A DNA stretch of 64,000 nt. Source: Clostridium sp. AM34-11AC. GTDB lineage: Bacteria > Bacillota > Clostridia > Lachnospirales > Lachnospiraceae. The notes under the pieces are model-generated. The model did no database searches, had not been told where the DNA came from, and saw nothing but the letters and a program-made list of their open reading frames with translations. Positions 1 to 8,436 of this stretch are shown here, one piece after another (positions within the stretch are counted from its first letter, which is position 1; the number at the start of each line of letters is the position of its first letter). The position numbers and the translations under genes are program-made. The stretch spans positions 496,001-560,000 of the forward strand of contig NZ_QWGL01000001.1 of the NCBI RefSeq assembly GCF_003435375.1, read 5' to 3'.

Positions 1-672
1 TCCTCTGCCTGCAAGAATAGCTGCCATAAGTCCATTCTTTGCCGCCATTCCGGCAGCCATCGGTTTTGCCATCGTTCCAAAATTCAGCTGAATACCGCTG
101 CATAAGCCTGCACACACTCCAAAAGCATTGCACATTTCTTCCGGGGTCAGTCCAAGAATCGCACCTGCTGCTGCTGCCGCTCCAAATACACCAATCGTAC
201 CGGTCGCATGCCAACGACCCTGATTATAATGTTCCGGCATGATTGCGGCAGAAATTGCGACCATGATCTGCATGCCCACAATTGCCCCATTGATCAGCGC
301 TTTTCCATCCGCATTGTTATACTCCGCCGCCGCCAGCGCAGCCGGAAGAACCGGTGAGCAGAGGTGCAGGGAGAGAAAATCATGGATATCATCAAAATCA
401 ATTGCGTGAGATTCTATTCCATTGATCAATGCCGCCTGAACTGCGGAGGTCGTCCGTCCCTGACCAATGATCACGCAATCTCCACTGATGTTTTCCTCTT
501 CAGCCATATTCATAAGCAGCTTTGCGCTTTTTTCTGTCACACCGGTCTGCGCCGCTACAAACCAGTCAATGAACGCGATCTTTGCCATTCGAATATCTTT
601 TTCTGTAAAGCTATCCCAATGATTCTGAACGGAATATTCTGCAATCTGCATGGTAACTGTTTTTTCTGCCAT
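1..672 (-). CDS. MmgE/PrpD family protein (partial, C-terminus off window)
   Basis: I translated this gene directly from the minus strand because it runs off the left edge; about 224 N-terminal residues are visible. The protein starts MAEKTVTMQIAEYSVQNHW and contains FDDIHDFLSLHLCSPVLPAA and GRWHATGTIGVFGAAAAAG. These match the MmgE/PrpD (2-methylcitrate dehydratase, aconitate decarboxylase) fold, which dehydrates or decarboxylates small tricarboxylic or hydroxy acids. The start has a good GAGGAGGT ribosome site 5 bases upstream. It is the last visible gene of a minus-strand unit behind the 4-hydroxybutyrate dehydrogenase gene, only 11 bases away. The exact substrate cannot be told from the fold; a small hydroxy-carboxylic acid is likely from context. 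Confidence 0.85.
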   Translation of the reverse strand, partial: MAEKTVTMQIAEYSVQNHWDSFTEKDIRMAKIAFIDWFVAAQTGVTEKSAKLLMNMAEEENISGDCVIIGQGRTTSAVQAALINGIESHAIDFDDIHDFLSLHLCSPVLPAALAAAEYNNADGKALINGAIVGMQIMVAISAAIMPEHYNQGRWHATGTIGVFGAAAAAGAILGLTPEEMCNAFGVCAGLCSGIQLNFGTMAKPMAAGMAAKNGLMAAILAGRG

Positions 673-683
673 GGTAACCTCCT

Positions 684-1802
684 CTAATACAATTCACGAT
701 AAATCTTTAAAACACGTTCTGCATCAAGAAATACGAAATTATTCTTCATAAGCCGCTGCTGTCCAGTGATCACTTCCTCTGTCCAGCATTTCAGCATCTC
801 ATCGTCTGCCCCATAGGATTTCAGCGATTTTCTCTCCAGAATCTGATCGAGAAGCTTGAACATTTCTGTAAATGCCTGCTCCTTTCCACAGGAGAAAATA
901 TCTGCCAGATAGCCTGCCAGTTCGTCAATCGCGCCGTCTTTTTTGATCTCAAGATAATTATCGATCACTCCTTTAAAGATCGCATAGTTCGCTTCGCCAT
1001 GCGGAACATGGAAGGTTCCTCCAAGCGGATAACTCATTGCATGAACAGCTGCACATCCTGCTGTTCCAAATGCCAGCCCGGCATAATTCGATGCGATCAG
1101 GAAATCACTCAGCAACGGAATTCTTGCTTCTTTTCCCTCTTCGGACATTTTCTGATATCCATTTAAGATCATTTCAATAGCCTTATATCCAAACAATTTC
1201 GTATATGGCGTTGCTTTCGGTGAGAGACTGGACTCTACTGCGTGCACCAGAGCGTCGAGAGAACTGGTTGCAAAGACAGGATACGGCAGGTTTTCAAGAA
1301 ATTCCGGAATCAAAACCGCTTTATCTGCATACATCGCATTATCTGCAAGACCAAATTTTGTATTTCTCTTCAGGAATGCAAGGATTGCAATATTTGTCAC
1401 CTCAGATCCTGTTCCGCATGTTGTCGGAACAAGGATCAGTTCTCTATTTTTTTCAACCGGAAGTTCCCGGTCATATAATTTCTCGATGGGATGAAGATAT
1501 TTTAATGCAAAAATTTTTGAGATGTCAAGGACTGTTCCACCTCCAATCCCAATGACTCTTTTATGCTCGCCCATTTTCTGCATATCCGCGATCATTGCTT
1601 CCACCATCTCGTCATTAGGCTCGCCCTTTCCATACCTTTCCTGATAAAGCACATCACACTTTAAATTCAACGCGCCAAAATATGGCTGATAAATATACTC
1701 GTTTGTGATAACGAGATCTCCCTCTCCGATTGAAAATTCGTTTGCAAACTCTTTCACCTTATCGAAATGATATAATTCCGGTCGTACAACAATCTCCAGC
1801 AT
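684..1802 (-). CDS. 4hbD: NAD-dependent 4-hydroxybutyrate dehydrogenase (iron-containing ADH family)
   Basis: This 372-residue protein belongs to the iron-dependent group III alcohol dehydrogenases. It has the GIGGGTVLDISK dinucleotide-binding loop, the PTTCGTGSEVTNIA segment and the metal-binding HAMSYPLGGTFHVPHGEAN block. Length and sequence, including the opening (LYHFDKVKEF...GEGDLVITNEYIY), resemble the Clostridium kluyveri enzyme as I remember it. That enzyme interconverts succinate semialdehyde and 4-hydroxybutyrate. I chose ATG 1802 because the AAAGGAG ribosome site sits 6 bases before it; a GTG 15 bases upstream would overlap that site. The CoA-transferase and dehydratase for the same pathway lie at 13.4-16.2 kb, which supports the assignment. 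Other short-chain hydroxyacid or semialdehyde substrates are possible. Confidence 0.85.
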   Translation of the reverse strand: MLEIVVRPELYHFDKVKEFANEFSIGEGDLVITNEYIYQPYFGALNLKCDVLYQERYGKGEPNDEMVEAMIADMQKMGEHKRVIGIGGGTVLDISKIFALKYLHPIEKLYDRELPVEKNRELILVPTTCGTGSEVTNIAILAFLKRNTKFGLADNAMYADKAVLIPEFLENLPYPVFATSSLDALVHAVESSLSPKATPYTKLFGYKAIEMILNGYQKMSEEGKEARIPLLSDFLIASNYAGLAFGTAGCAAVHAMSYPLGGTFHVPHGEANYAIFKGVIDNYLEIKKDGAIDELAGYLADIFSCGKEQAFTEMFKLLDQILERKSLKSYGADDEMLKCWTEEVITGQQRLMKNNFVFLDAERVLKIYRELY

Positions 1803-1994
1803 ATTTTCTCCTTTCACGCGCCTTGATGCGAACGCTTTTGAACTCTATGTATAAAACTGGCTGCCGGACAGGAATTCCTGATTCCGCCGGCAGCCTACAA
1901 CAGACCTTTTGTCTTCTCATTCCGTCTCCGCCTGTTTTTCAGAACGAAGTGCCCTGCGGATCTGAGAATATACAAATGATAGGATCTCTATTTC

Positions 1995-2882
1995 TTATTT
2001 AAAAAACTCTGCCCCCTGCGTCTTGATCTTTAAACGATAGATTGTCTCGCACGCAAAATACAGATAATCTCTGTCCGGACCACCGAAGCAGAAGTTACGA
2101 CACTGTCCCGGCACATTGATCTCTCCAAGTTTTTTTCCGTTTTTATCGAAAATGTAAACATCTCCTGTCGCTGTTGTAAAGATGTTGCCATCCTTATCGA
2201 TCTTTGTTCCATCCGGGCGTCCGCCGACCTCGCAAATAACCTCGCCACCGCTCAATGTGCAGTCATCCTCTACTTTAAACCGGCGGATTTCCTGTCTCGG
2301 AGTATCGTTCACAAGCATAGTCTTCTCACCGATCTCCATACATAAACCGTTCGGCTGCTCAAAATCTTTTCTCGCAAGTACAAGCGTTCCATCCTCTTTG
2401 ATGCAATATACACCCTGAAATCCCATTTCTCCGTCACGCTTAATGCCCGCAACCGGACTTGTTCTTCCATACATTGGATCAGTAAACCAGATTCTTCCTT
2501 GAGAATCAACGATCACATCGTTTGGACTGTTTAACTGCTTTCCATCATAATGAGATGCCAGTGTCTTCATATAACGGCCATCTGGCTCCATTCTTGTAAT
2601 AGAGCTTGTTGCATGTTCACATGTAACAACTCTGCCTTCCGTATCGATAAAGTTACCATTGGAAATATTACTCGGGAATTTAATAACTGTCGTCTCGAAT
2701 GTTTCCGGATCCCATTTAAATACTTTTCCGGCTGCCATATCAGAAAAGATCAAGCAGTTATTCTGCGGCCACCAGATGATTCCCTCGGTTACTCTATGAC
2801 CGACGGAAACCGGCTCAAGAACGGCTTCTGTATCAATTAATTCATGGAATTTTGGATCTGTTTCAACAAATAATGGTTTCAT
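1995..2882 (-). CDS. SMP-30/gluconolactonase family protein
   Basis: This 295-residue six-bladed beta-propeller protein is of the SMP-30/gluconolaconase/LRE-like family. Visible family marks are the metal-binding Glu in VTEGIIWW (about residues 32-39), LNSPNDVIVDSQGRIWFTDP with its conserved Asn, and later metal-ligand regions around QPNGLCME and VNDTP. Members hydrolyse sugar or hydroxyacid lactones in the cytoplasm using a divalent cation. No signal peptide is visible. The start has GAGGAGG 7 bases upstream. It follows the CMD-like gene by 29 bases in the minus-strand unit with 4hbD. Lactone opening, for example of gamma-butyrolactone to 4-hydroxybutyrate, would fit the neighbourhood, but that is inference. 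Confidence 0.85.
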   Translation of the reverse strand: MKPLFVETDPKFHELIDTEAVLEPVSVGHRVTEGIIWWPQNNCLIFSDMAAGKVFKWDPETFETTVIKFPSNISNGNFIDTEGRVVTCEHATSSITRMEPDGRYMKTLASHYDGKQLNSPNDVIVDSQGRIWFTDPMYGRTSPVAGIKRDGEMGFQGVYCIKEDGTLVLARKDFEQPNGLCMEIGEKTMLVNDTPRQEIRRFKVEDDCTLSGGEVICEVGGRPDGTKIDKDGNIFTTATGDVYIFDKNGKKLGEINVPGQCRNFCFGGPDRDYLYFACETIYRLKIKTQGAEFFK

Positions 2883-2911
2883 GCTTTTGTCCTCCTCTGA
2901 TTTAATATGAT

Positions 2912-3232
2912 TTACTTCTGTTCCTCTTCATGGAAAAATTCATCCAAAGTCAGCATTGCCATACGGAATGATGGGAAACCGCCCATCGTAAGGACCTGTT
3001 CTACTGTTCCAAGGATCTCGTCCTTTGTTGCGCCATTCTGATATGCAAGCTTCGCATGTGCAAGGATAACCGGCTCCTGCTTTAAAATACATGCCATTGC
3101 GACATTGATCAGCTCACGGTATTTTCTCTCCAGCTTTGTATTGTCATTTACCAGCTGAGTTCTCCATGCAGTAATTTTGTCATTTAATTCCGGGTCAAGT
3201 TCCCCAAGAATCGTCCAATGATTTCTTGCCAT
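2912..3232 (-). CDS. carboxymuconolactone decarboxylase (CMD/AhpD-like) family protein
   Basis: This 106-residue protein is all-helical by appearance. It has the CMD-family core: a conserved histidine in EPVILAHAKLAYQNGATKDEI followed by VLTMGGFPSFRM. It lacks the CxxC redox pair of AhpD-type peroxidase partners, so it is closer to the gamma-carboxymuconolactone decarboxylase type. It is the first gene of the minus-strand unit leading into SMP-30, 4hbD and PrpD, with AAGGAG upstream of ATG 3232. A LysR-type box lies about 120 bases upstream at 3354-3368. The pairing of a CMD-like and a lactonase-like gene suggests lactone or dicarboxylate catabolism. The reaction itself is not identifiable from sequence. 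Confidence 0.8.
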   Translation of the reverse strand: MARNHWTILGELDPELNDKITAWRTQLVNDNTKLERKYRELINVAMACILKQEPVILAHAKLAYQNGATKDEILGTVEQVLTMGGFPSFRMAMLTLDEFFHEEEQK

Positions 3233-3353
3233 GATTCATTCTCCTTTTCCGTCATTTTGTATTTTTTCTTCGACTGATTTATGTCTTTTTTGTATCTAAT
3301 GTCATTCTAATGGATTCTTAGATACTTGTAAAATATGGGATATTAATGAAAGC

Positions 3354-3368
3354 ATAGGCAGCTCCTAT
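3354..3368. promoter_or_regulatory. candidate LysR-type operator, left site
   Basis: The sequence ATAG-N7-CTAT within GCATAGGCAGCTCCTAT has the T-N11-A form of LysR-type boxes. It lies 122 bases upstream of the CMD/SMP-30/4hbD/PrpD unit. A near-identical site (GCATAGGC-N4-CCTAT on the other strand) stands in front of the permease at 4584-4598. Confidence 0.45.
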
Positions 3369-3379
3369 ATCGCAGATAG

Positions 3380-3521
3380 AAAGGAATGCGTCTGCCACTT
3401 TCAGGCGTCTCGCGTAGTCGCTTGCAACAATCTACATCTTCACGCAAATGCGCATCTTGGGTACGTTAATGTTTTTTTATGCAACAGGGAATTCCCCGGA
3501 ATTTCCTGTTGCATAAAAAAA
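3380..3521. repeat. mosaic intergenic repeat, copy 1 (full, with terminator hairpin)
   Basis: This is a full copy of a modular repeat. The left module is a block around TCTCGCG...CTTGC.ACAA.CTACATCTT (3404-3460). The right module (3472-3521) is a near-perfect hairpin, TTTTTTATGCAACAGGGAAT mirrored by ATTTCCTGTTGCATAAAAAA. Related copies lie at 11686, 26192, 48765 and 56704. The hairpin directly follows the LysR stop codon and has T-runs on both sides, so it probably serves as a bidirectional terminator. Confidence 0.8.
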
Positions 3522-3530
3522 CAGCAGGGC

Positions 3531-4421
3531 TCATCTGCTCTGCTGAATTTCTTTAATAAATGCATCCACTGCCACATCCGGTTTTCTTTTTCTGTTTGTC
3601 AATAATCCAAAACTGATCTCCTCCGCATCTGTGATCTCTAACGGATAGATCGCACCAGATTTTACATAGATATCGTCTTTTAGGGATATATCCGGCCCAA
3701 ACCCCACTGCCTCTGTCTGCATAACAAAGCGCTTGATTGACTCCGGATTATAGGTTGTTGACATGACATTGGGCTGTCCATATCTGCTGATCTGTTCCAA
3801 ACAATATCGATGAAGGGAAAACTCATCTCCAAATAAAAAAAGCTGGAACGGAAGAAGCTCCCGGAACGTGATCTTTTTTCGATTTGCCAACGATGACTGT
3901 TTTCCAACATATGCCATTAATCTTCCATCCATCAAATGCTGGTAAGTCAGTTCTTCATCGAATGATCGCTTTCCATGTCTGGATACAAGCCCCAGATTTG
4001 CATCGCCCGACAGACAATCTTTAATGATGCGTTCCGTTCCCTCTTCACGGATCCGCAGACTGACATTGGGAAATACATCTCTGAAATGTCGAATCACCTT
4101 AGGAAGTATCACTGCGCTGAGAGTTGGGATCGCACCGATCGTCACTCTGGAATTTATCTTCGAATAATCACCGACGGACAATTTCTCGATCTCTCCAACA
4201 CTTTTTATCACCTCTCTGGCATGTGCAATGACTTTCAATCCTAACGGGGTTGGCACTGCGCCGGTCCGGTATCTTGTAAACAGAGTCATATTTAATTCTT
4301 TTTCAAGCGCAGTCACCGCCTGACTGACACTGGGCTGGGCAATAAACAGCCGTTCGCTTGCCATTGTAAAAGATCCTGTATCTGCAATTTCTATAATATA
4401 ACGAAGCTGTTCAAGACGCAT
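3531..4421 (-). CDS. LysR family transcriptional regulator
   Basis: This 296-residue protein has the standard LysR layout. The N-terminal winged helix-turn-helix spans about residues 1-60 (MRLEQLRYIIEIADTGSFT, then LFIAQPSVSQAVTALEKEL), followed by a linker helix and a two-lobed effector domain from about residue 90. AGGAGG precedes ATG 4421. It is transcribed away from the permease at 4783 and lies between that gene and the 4hbD unit. Two matching T-N11-A boxes, one on each side of the gene, suggest it controls both. Its ligand is unknown; an organic acid from the 4-hydroxybutyrate or lactone pathway is the natural guess. Confidence 0.93.
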   Translation of the reverse strand: MRLEQLRYIIEIADTGSFTMASERLFIAQPSVSQAVTALEKELNMTLFTRYRTGAVPTPLGLKVIAHAREVIKSVGEIEKLSVGDYSKINSRVTIGAIPTLSAVILPKVIRHFRDVFPNVSLRIREEGTERIIKDCLSGDANLGLVSRHGKRSFDEELTYQHLMDGRLMAYVGKQSSLANRKKITFRELLPFQLFLFGDEFSLHRYCLEQISRYGQPNVMSTTYNPESIKRFVMQTEAVGFGPDISLKDDIYVKSGAIYPLEITDAEEISFGLLTNRKRKPDVAVDAFIKEIQQSR

Positions 4422-4583
4422 TGCTGCTTCCTCCTATTTTATCCAATGTACAACTATGCCACATATTTATGATCGCGTCCTCATATGAAAGTCATACGCA
4501 AATCTTTCATTCTTTCGGCTGGAATCTATGTTTAATATACAAAATTTAACTTAAAAATTCAAGGTCTTTATTTACCATTTATG

Positions 4584-4598
4584 ATAGGCATCGCCTAT
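4584..4598. promoter_or_regulatory. candidate LysR-type operator, right site
   Basis: ATAGGC-ATC-GCCTAT is a perfect inverted repeat of the T-N11-A type in the 361-bp divergent gap between the LysR gene and the permease. Read on the minus strand it begins GCATAGGC like the site at 3354. The rest of the gap is AT-rich, and I see nothing else certain in it. Confidence 0.5.
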
Positions 4599-4782
4599 GC
4601 TTGTATTCAAAGAATATATTTTACACAAATATCTTTTTGTTTTATACTGTTTTCAGGTAAATTGATACAGATTTTGAAGATCCGGAGCTTCAGACAATTT
4701 GCTATCGTGATTTGCATCTTGTAATTTCACCTAAACAAAAGCAGTATTGACTGCACTAAAAATTTAAAAAGGAGAATGTACT

Positions 4783-6099
4783 ATGCCAGTATTAGTTACT
4801 GCACCATCCCTTCTGGCACTCATCCCTATGGTTCTCTTTCTCATCCTTACACTGCGCGGAAAAAATTACACCTTAAGTGTTGGTGTTGCCGCGATCCTTG
4901 GATGTATTCTCATGGGACAGGGGCCAAAGGAATTTGCTGGAATTCTGGTTGATAACCTTGGGGGAACGCTTGGCCAGGTAGGATTGATCATCATGTTCGG
5001 AAGCGGACTTGGCGTCGTTATGGATGCTGCCGGAATCAATCAGGTCATTGTAAATTTTGTTGTGAAAAAAATCGGTGTCGATAGTGAGAAAAAGGGTATT
5101 TTTGCATGTTATCTTGTTTCTCTGATTATGGTATGTCTGATTGGAACCTTAAACGGAGGCAATGCAGTTGTTGCTCCGATCATTCTTCCAATTGTTGCTG
5201 CTGCCGGACTCACTCCGACAACTGTTTGTTTCTTAATGTTTAATGCCGGCCTTGTCGGTGTTACGATCGGACCCTTCTGTTCCGCAGTTGCTGCTGCGCT
5301 CGGTGTCAGTGGATTAAGCTATCAGGATTACATGCTCTACTCTGCTTTACCGTACTCCATTGCATGGACAATCGTTTGTCTGATCCTCTCCTTCTATATT
5401 CAGAAGAAGACAAAAGCTGCCGGGGAAAAATACGATGAGATCGAAATCCCAGCTGAATTTCATGCTACAGCGCGTCAGAAGAATGCCTGCATCGCATTCC
5501 TCGTAACCTTCATTGGCTGCCTTATTTTTGGGCTTATGACCGGAAGCAACATGAAATATGTAATGTTTGTTATTTTACTTCTCAGTATCGTTGTTGGTCT
5601 GTTCATTGACCAGAAGTTTGAGAAAACCATCAAAATGTTTGGTCAGGGCATGGGCAAAATGGGCGGAATGTTCCTTTCCTTCCTGCTCACTGGTGTCATG
5701 ATCGATACGATTACTCTTGGCGGCGGCTGGGAAGCTCTGTCAGAGCTGATTCTTCATCTTGTTGGCTCCAATGGAAAATACATGTTAATGGTAATTGCAT
5801 CCTTCGTTGGCGGATTTGGTGTTGAAGGTGCCGTTGTGACACAGATGCAGATCATTCAGAGTGCCTTCTGGGACATCGCATCTTCCATGGGAATTCCGAT
5901 GACCGCCTGGTCGATCGTACTGATTGCAGCAGTCCGCATCACATCCATCGTTTATCCGTCCGCAAACTATGCAGCACACCTTGGATTTGCACGCTCCAAT
6001 AACATGAAGACCCTCTTAATTGCAGGCTGGATCACCTCCGTTATCATGATGATCTTTGTGCCGGTATGGGGCTTCGTTATCATGAATGTTTTTGCTTAA
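4783..6099 (+). CDS. carboxylate permease, ion-transporter (GntP/CitMHS-like) superfamily
   Basis: This 438-residue very hydrophobic protein has roughly 10-12 membrane segments. It starts MPVLVTAPSLLALIPMVLFL and carries a central cytoplasmic linker near residues 205-235 (KKTKAAGEKYDEIEIPAEF). Segments such as IIMFGSGLGVVMDAAGINQVIV and GTLNGGNAVVAPIILPIVAAAGL resemble the two hairpin-containing halves of GntP/citrate-type proton or sodium symporters. An AAGGAG site precedes the start. It is divergent from the LysR gene and followed by a terminator. It probably imports the acid or lactone used by the 4hbD/SMP-30/PrpD unit. The substrate is inferred from context only. Confidence 0.75.
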   Translation: MPVLVTAPSLLALIPMVLFLILTLRGKNYTLSVGVAAILGCILMGQGPKEFAGILVDNLGGTLGQVGLIIMFGSGLGVVMDAAGINQVIVNFVVKKIGVDSEKKGIFACYLVSLIMVCLIGTLNGGNAVVAPIILPIVAAAGLTPTTVCFLMFNAGLVGVTIGPFCSAVAAALGVSGLSYQDYMLYSALPYSIAWTIVCLILSFYIQKKTKAAGEKYDEIEIPAEFHATARQKNACIAFLVTFIGCLIFGLMTGSNMKYVMFVILLLSIVVGLFIDQKFEKTIKMFGQGMGKMGGMFLSFLLTGVMIDTITLGGGWEALSELILHLVGSNGKYMLMVIASFVGGFGVEGAVVTQMQIIQSAFWDIASSMGIPMTAWSIVLIAAVRITSIVYPSANYAAHLGFARSNNMKTLLIAGWITSVIMMIFVPVWGFVIMNVFA

Positions 6100-6150
6100 A
6101 TTTATCTTACCTCCTGACATACGCCACCTGATAAGCGGCAAGTCATAAGA

Positions 6151-6189
6151 AACCCTCCGGTCACCGCATTTTGCGATTCCCGGAGGGTT
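6151..6189. terminator. bidirectional terminator between convergent units
   Basis: A 10-bp stem AACCCTCCGG / CCGGAGGGTT separates the plus-strand permease from the converging minus-strand crotonase gene. The downstream bases are T/C-rich on the plus strand and T-rich on the minus strand. Confidence 0.7.
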
Positions 6190-6217
6190 CCTCATTCTCA
6201 ATTTGGCAGGGTTTTCT

Positions 6218-6997
6218 CTATTTTCTCATAAACTCCCCATGTGCCCTCTTCTCGAGAAACGCCGTCGTCGCTTCCAGATGATCCTGCGTTCCAAAGCAGG
6301 AAGCGAAGATATCTGTCTCTGTTCCAAGGCTTTCCTCCAGTCCGGCGCTCATAGCGGTGTTGATGGACTTTTTCATATTTTCCACTGCAAGCGGTGCCAT
6401 ATCCGCGATCGTATCCGCTAATTCAAAGGCTCTCTTTAACAGTTCATCCGGCTCAACGACATCCTCCACAACACCAAGCTTCAGCGCTTCCTCCGCAGAG
6501 AGGCTGCGCCCCGTATATAAAAGCTCCTTGGCTCTGGAAGCGCCAACCGTTCTCGGAAGAAGGACTGTACTGCCCCATCCCGGAATCCCACCGAGCTTGA
6601 TCGTCGGGATTCCGATCTTCGCGTCCGTGGCTGCCACAGTGATATCTGCCGCCAGGATCATCTCCATTCCACCACCGAGAGCATAGCCGCGGACCGCGCA
6701 GATCACCGGAACTCTGTGATTTAAAATTGACCGGATCATCTTTTTCCCGCGTCTTGAAAATTCTGCCGCTGTTGTTTCATTCAGCTGAACTTCCTCCTTG
6801 ATATCTCCACCTGCCGTAAATGCCCGCTCCCCTGCTGCCGTGAGAATCACGCAGCGGACTCCTGTATCCTTCTCCGCCATCTCCAGCGCCTCTGTGAGCT
6901 CGTCCAACATCTGGGAATTGAACGCGTTTAACGCCTTCGGACGGTTGATCGTGATCAGTGCTGTTGTGTCTTTTTTCTCGTAAATCATGAATTCCAT
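6218..6997 (-). CDS. enoyl-CoA hydratase/isomerase (crotonase) family protein
   Basis: This 259-residue crotonase-fold protein has the first oxyanion-hole segment AFTAGGDIKEE and the second one YALGGGMEMILAADI. In typical hydratases a catalytic Glu stands in a G-P-E-x motif. Here the matching segment reads IGIPTIKLGGIPGWGST, with Thr in that place. The second Glu is retained in AKELLYTGR. One missing acid suggests an isomerase, a modified hydratase or a changed substrate. It is the last gene of the seven-gene sigma-54 operon and overlaps the ligase gene by 13 bases. GGAG lies 9 bases before ATG 6997. It may act on crotonyl-type thioesters made by this operon or the divergent one. Confidence 0.88.
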   Translation of the reverse strand: MEFMIYEKKDTTALITINRPKALNAFNSQMLDELTEALEMAEKDTGVRCVILTAAGERAFTAGGDIKEEVQLNETTAAEFSRRGKKMIRSILNHRVPVICAVRGYALGGGMEMILAADITVAATDAKIGIPTIKLGGIPGWGSTVLLPRTVGASRAKELLYTGRSLSAEEALKLGVVEDVVEPDELLKRAFELADTIADMAPLAVENMKKSINTAMSAGLEESLGTETDIFASCFGTQDHLEATTAFLEKRAHGEFMRK

Positions 6998-8418
6998 GGC
7001 AATTTCTCCAATTCTTTGTAGATCGTTTTTCCGGACTCATTTTTCGGTACCTTGCCGATGGGAAGAACCCGGACACCTCCCGGGTAAAGTCCTGTTTTCT
7101 CTGTCAGGAACTCCGCTGCCTCCTCACAGGATGCCGGATCCATTCCTTCCATATAGATCCGCATCCGGTCATCCTCGCCGGTACAGGCGAGCTCCACGCC
7201 CTCATAGCGGCCGCGAAGAAGCTGCTCGATCTCGTCCATATTGACGCGCTTTCCATACATCTTCAAAAACCGTTTTTTCCGTCCGGTGATATAGTAATAT
7301 CCCTCTGCATCGCGCTTTGCCATGTCTCCGGTAAACAGAATGCCTCCGCGCTCATCTCCCTTTTCAAGATCTGCCGCACATTCCGCATATCCCATCGTGA
7401 CATTCGGACCGCTATACACAAGCTCCCCCACCGTATCCGGCTCTTTGATCTCTGTCGGGCCATCCTCCATGATCCGGAATTTTCCGCCCGGGATCGCGAT
7501 TCCCATGCTGCCGCATTTTCTGATGGCATCCTCTGCGGGAAGATAACTCATTCTCGCCGTCGCCTCTGTCTGCCCGTACATGACAATGAATTTTCGTCCT
7601 GAGGACATCGCATATTCCGCAAATTCCCGATGCAGGTTCACCGGAAGCTTGCCTCCTGCCTGCGTCATCGTCCGTAAGGACGGCAGCTCCATTTTAAAGA
7701 AATCAAGTCGCTTCAGGATCTGATAGGTGTAAGGGACGCCGCCAAAGGAAGTTGCTCCCTGCTCCCGGAAAAAATCCCAGAACTCCCGCTCAAACAGCGT
7801 ATGCTCTGTCAGCAGCACAGCTGCTCCCACCTGAAAATGGCTGTTCATGATCGAAAGCCCATACGTGTAGTTCATCGGCAGCGTTGTGATCGGACGTTCT
7901 GTCGGATCAAGTTCCAGATATTCCGCGATCGACTCCGCATTTGACGTAACATTTTTCCGGCTCTGTCTTACAAGCTTCGGGCTTCCCGTACTGCCGGAGG
8001 TCGTAAGGAGAAGCGCAAGCTCCGGATTCAGCCCCGTTTTCCGTTTGGCATCCCGCTTTGCAAGCTGATAACCAAAGCACTCCGAGCCCTCCAGTACCGT
8101 TCCATCCGTTCCTGTAAGGTCCTCCGGCATTCCAATCAGATAATCCGGCTCATAGGTCCCGATCAGTGTCCTTAAAAGCTCTCGGTCCATTCGATGCTCT
8201 AAAAGCAGAGGAACCACATGATTCCTAAGACAGCTCCTGTAATAAAGAACTGCTCCGACGGTATTCCTGCAATACAGGAACGCAAGCCTTCCCTCCTCCA
8301 GAAATTTCGATCGTTCCTCATATATCTTCTCAAATTCTCCGTAGGTGATCCGGTTTCCCTGATCATCCGCAAGCATCAGATTCTCTGAAAATTGATCATT
8401 TCTTTCAATAAAATTCAT
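6985..8418 (-). CDS. AMP-forming acyl ligase (adenylate-forming enzyme)
   Basis: This 477-residue adenylate-forming enzyme has the A3 phosphate loop TTSGSTGSPK at residues 139-148, the A5 motif YGQTEAT at 281-287, the GD...R hinge region (FTGDMAKRDAEGYYYITGR) and the C-terminal lysine in NESGKTIYKEL. The family activates a carboxylic acid with ATP and passes the acyl-AMP to CoA or a carrier-protein pantetheine. At 477 residues it is shorter than most acyl-CoA synthetases and closer in size to stand-alone adenylation proteins. An acyl carrier protein gene lies in the same operon, so loading of that carrier is a reasonable guess. AAGGAGG precedes the start. The substrate is unknown. Confidence 0.9.
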   Translation of the reverse strand: MNFIERNDQFSENLMLADDQGNRITYGEFEKIYEERSKFLEEGRLAFLYCRNTVGAVLYYRSCLRNHVVPLLLEHRMDRELLRTLIGTYEPDYLIGMPEDLTGTDGTVLEGSECFGYQLAKRDAKRKTGLNPELALLLTTSGSTGSPKLVRQSRKNVTSNAESIAEYLELDPTERPITTLPMNYTYGLSIMNSHFQVGAAVLLTEHTLFEREFWDFFREQGATSFGGVPYTYQILKRLDFFKMELPSLRTMTQAGGKLPVNLHREFAEYAMSSGRKFIVMYGQTEATARMSYLPAEDAIRKCGSMGIAIPGGKFRIMEDGPTEIKEPDTVGELVYSGPNVTMGYAECAADLEKGDERGGILFTGDMAKRDAEGYYYITGRKKRFLKMYGKRVNMDEIEQLLRGRYEGVELACTGEDDRMRIYMEGMDPASCEEAAEFLTEKTGLYPGGVRVLPIGKVPKNESGKTIYKELEKLPWNS

Positions 8419-8436
8419 CCGGCCCTCCTTTCTGCC

